Source: CAYVKM01 sp964452045 (lineage in GTDB: Bacteria; Calditrichota; Calditrichia; RBG-13-44-9). Taken from it: DNA of 6,926 bases. A program made the translations under genes and the position numbers. The stretch lies in the NCBI GenBank assembly GCA_964452045.1, contig CAYVKM010000131.1:1-6926 (forward strand). Reading direction: 5' to 3'. The notes under the pieces are model-generated. The model had not been told where the DNA came from, searched no databases, and saw only the letters and a list, made by a program, of their open reading frames with translations. Below, piece by piece: positions 5,521 through 6,926 of the stretch (positions are counted from its first letter, which is position 1; every line of letters begins with the position of its first letter).

Positions 5521-6903
5521 ATGTACAAAAAAATCCTCATTTTATCTGGTATGTTGCTAATCTTGATCTCTTGTTCAAAAAAAGAGGACAATAAATCAAC
5601 AGTTGCCAAAGTTGGAAAAGAAAAAATCACATTCAAAGAGTTTGAACAGAGCTTTGCCTTAGAACCAAAATATGCCATCAGAACGTCGATGAAAAAAGCC
5701 CGACTGAGCCAGATAAATTATCTGATTGAACAAAAATATTATTATTTATCGGCTGCCAAAGTTGGATTGGAAAGCGATTCTCTCATTCAACGCAGAATTA
5801 ATTACATAAAAGAGAATGAAATTATTAAGGCTTACATAAATAAAGAGTTTTTAGATCGAGTCAAGGTTTCGAATGAAGAACTGATTTCTGCACTGTCTAA
5901 AATGGATAAAAAAATACAGGTCCAACATTTATTCGCAACTTCGAAGGATGAAATCAGGAAAATTGATTCGAGACTAAAAGCGGGTGACAGTTTCACAAAA
6001 ATCGCCAAAGAAATATTTATTGATGAAAATCTAAAAAATAACAGTGGGGATTTAGGCTTTATTAACTTTGGAGATCTTGATCCGGCTGTGGAGAGTAAAA
6101 TTTTTTCCATGAAAATAGGGGAGATTTCCGATCCAATTGAATCTGCATATGGATTTCATATTCTCCGGGTAACCGACATTCAACCCAATGAAAATTTTAT
6201 TAATTTAGGCAATCCCGAAAAAGTAAAACTTTGCACAGAAATACTTAAAAATCGTAAAGTAGATGCTATTTTTAAGGAGCATTTATCAGAACTGGCAGGG
6301 AAGAAGAAAATAAAAATTAATAATAAAGTCTTAAATGTATTGATAAATGCAACTCAGAAAACCATAGGTAACAGGGTCGAACAACCAGGATTGTTTAAAC
6401 CACCAATAAAAACGAGTGATTTGAATACAATAGAAATTGATCTGCAGGATGTTAGAAATAATGTCTTGGTAAATTTCGGAGACCAGGAAATTAAAGTATC
6501 TGATTTTTTAGATCATTTAAAAGATATGCCTCCATTCTATCGTCCGGATTTAAAGACACGAAATAGAATGATTCAGGCAATTATTGATATGATTCGGAGT
6601 GATCTTGTCCTGAAAGAAGCCTTCAAGAATGAAATCGCTCAAGATAATGAGGTGAAAAGAAATTATCAAAAGATAGTTGATGAATATCTGGCGAGTGAAT
6701 TTCAGAAACGACTATATTCGCCTGCATTCAAAGAAGAAAATCCGACCACTTGGGCAAAATATCAGAAAACTTATACAGAAATAAAAAGTAAGGTTTCCTC
6801 TAAAATCTTTGATGACAATTTGTTTGTAGATGTTGTAGATCCTGACAGCCTTATGGCACCTGATCCAATTCCTGTATTTCTTAAAAATAAGTATGTCTGG
6901 TAA
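5521..6903 (+). CDS. Parvulin-type peptidyl-prolyl cis-trans isomerase lipoprotein (PpiC/SurA-like)
   Basis: A 460-residue exported folding factor. The N-terminus MYKKILILSGMLLILISC is a lipoprotein signal peptide whose lipobox LISC gives Cys18 as the lipidated residue, followed by SKKED. A SurA-N-like helical region spans about 28-110 (VAKVGKEKITFKEFEQSF...). The parvulin/rotamase domain spans about 132-220: it opens with IQVQHLFA, contains SGDLGFINFGDLDPAVESKIF and ISDPIESAYGFHILRV, and has the conserved His136 and His213. A second region at 315-398 (VLVNFGDQEIKVSDFLDHL...) resembles the N-terminal helical region again, suggesting a duplicated chaperone domain around the isomerase core. The gap to the upstream gene is 72 bp with no terminator visible. 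It probably assists folding of envelope proteins; a link to the upstream carbamoylation genes is only positional. No gene symbol is given because SurA and PpiC orthology cannot be separated here. Confidence 0.92.
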   Translation: MYKKILILSGMLLILISCSKKEDNKSTVAKVGKEKITFKEFEQSFALEPKYAIRTSMKKARLSQINYLIEQKYYYLSAAKVGLESDSLIQRRINYIKENEIIKAYINKEFLDRVKVSNEELISALSKMDKKIQVQHLFATSKDEIRKIDSRLKAGDSFTKIAKEIFIDENLKNNSGDLGFINFGDLDPAVESKIFSMKIGEISDPIESAYGFHILRVTDIQPNENFINLGNPEKVKLCTEILKNRKVDAIFKEHLSELAGKKKIKINNKVLNVLINATQKTIGNRVEQPGLFKPPIKTSDLNTIEIDLQDVRNNVLVNFGDQEIKVSDFLDHLKDMPPFYRPDLKTRNRMIQAIIDMIRSDLVLKEAFKNEIAQDNEVKRNYQKIVDEYLASEFQKRLYSPAFKEENPTTWAKYQKTYTEIKSKVSSKIFDDNLFVDVVDPDSLMAPDPIPVFLKNKYVW

Positions 6904-6926
6904 AATTGATACGGGCCGGTTTCTGA
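6893..6926 (+). CDS. Possible start of a downstream gene overlapping the PPIase stop (truncated)
   Basis: An ATG at 6893 opens a frame (MSGKIDTGRFL) that overlaps the last 11 bases of the PPIase gene and stays open to the window edge. Such short overlaps are typical of co-translated genes, but there is no clear Shine-Dalgarno and only 11 codons are visible. It could be chance. Confidence 0.3.
   Translation, partial: MSGKIDTGRFL

Noticed and set aside
5832..6110. 92-codon open frame on the minus strand inside the PPIase gene
   Set aside because: Antisense to the parvulin domain, with low-complexity Ser/Leu/Phe composition; the plus-strand frame explains the conservation.

Overview
The window carries five co-directional (+ strand) genes, the 3' end of a sixth, and possibly the start of a seventh. 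No RNA gene or CRISPR is visible. It looks like the chromosome of an AT-leaning Gram-negative bacterium: there is a lipoprotein signal with a SurA/PpiC-type fold, an N-anchored periplasmic SGNH-TPR protein and a GH13 maltodextrin enzyme. The protein style (acidic, Lys/Asn/Ile-rich) and a dispersed 'GTCATTCTGAA'-type repeat suggest an FCB-group lineage such as Bacteroidota, Ignavibacteria, Marinimicrobia or Calditrichota. That placement is an impression, not a measurement.

Layout. 2-793 is the C-terminal half of a GH13 alpha-amylase-family enzyme, cut by the window edge. 794-967 is almost entirely a 141-bp MITE-like element (805-945) with 18-bp terminal inverted repeats (17/18) and a perfect 6-bp target duplication. 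A further 12-bp copy of its terminal sequence abuts the next start codon. 968-2788 encodes a NodU/CmcH/TobZ-type O-carbamoyltransferase. It is followed at 8 bp by an SxtJ-family membrane protein (2797-3201), then by a 52-residue DUF5989/SxtK-like membrane peptide starting at TTG (3237-3395). After an 82-bp AT-rich gap come a membrane-anchored SGNH hydrolase with TPR repeats (3478-5448) and a parvulin-type peptidyl-prolyl isomerase lipoprotein (5521-6903). A possible overlapping downstream gene begins at 6893.

How the genes may work together. The trio carbamoyltransferase + SxtJ + small DUF5989 protein has the same order as sxtI-sxtJ-sxtK in cyanobacterial saxitoxin clusters, but nothing else here suggests saxitoxin. 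Together with a periplasm-facing SGNH hydrolase, the trio is better read as a general module. A cytoplasmic carbamoyltransferase would be assisted by two small membrane proteins, and the product may be an envelope or exported glycan or lipid. The PPIase lipoprotein may be an independent secretion chaperone. The GH13 gene is probably unrelated carbohydrate metabolism, although removing the inserted element would bring it within 27 bp of the carbamoyltransferase.

Base composition changes across the window: the carbamoyltransferase is much more GC-rich than the SGNH and PPIase genes.
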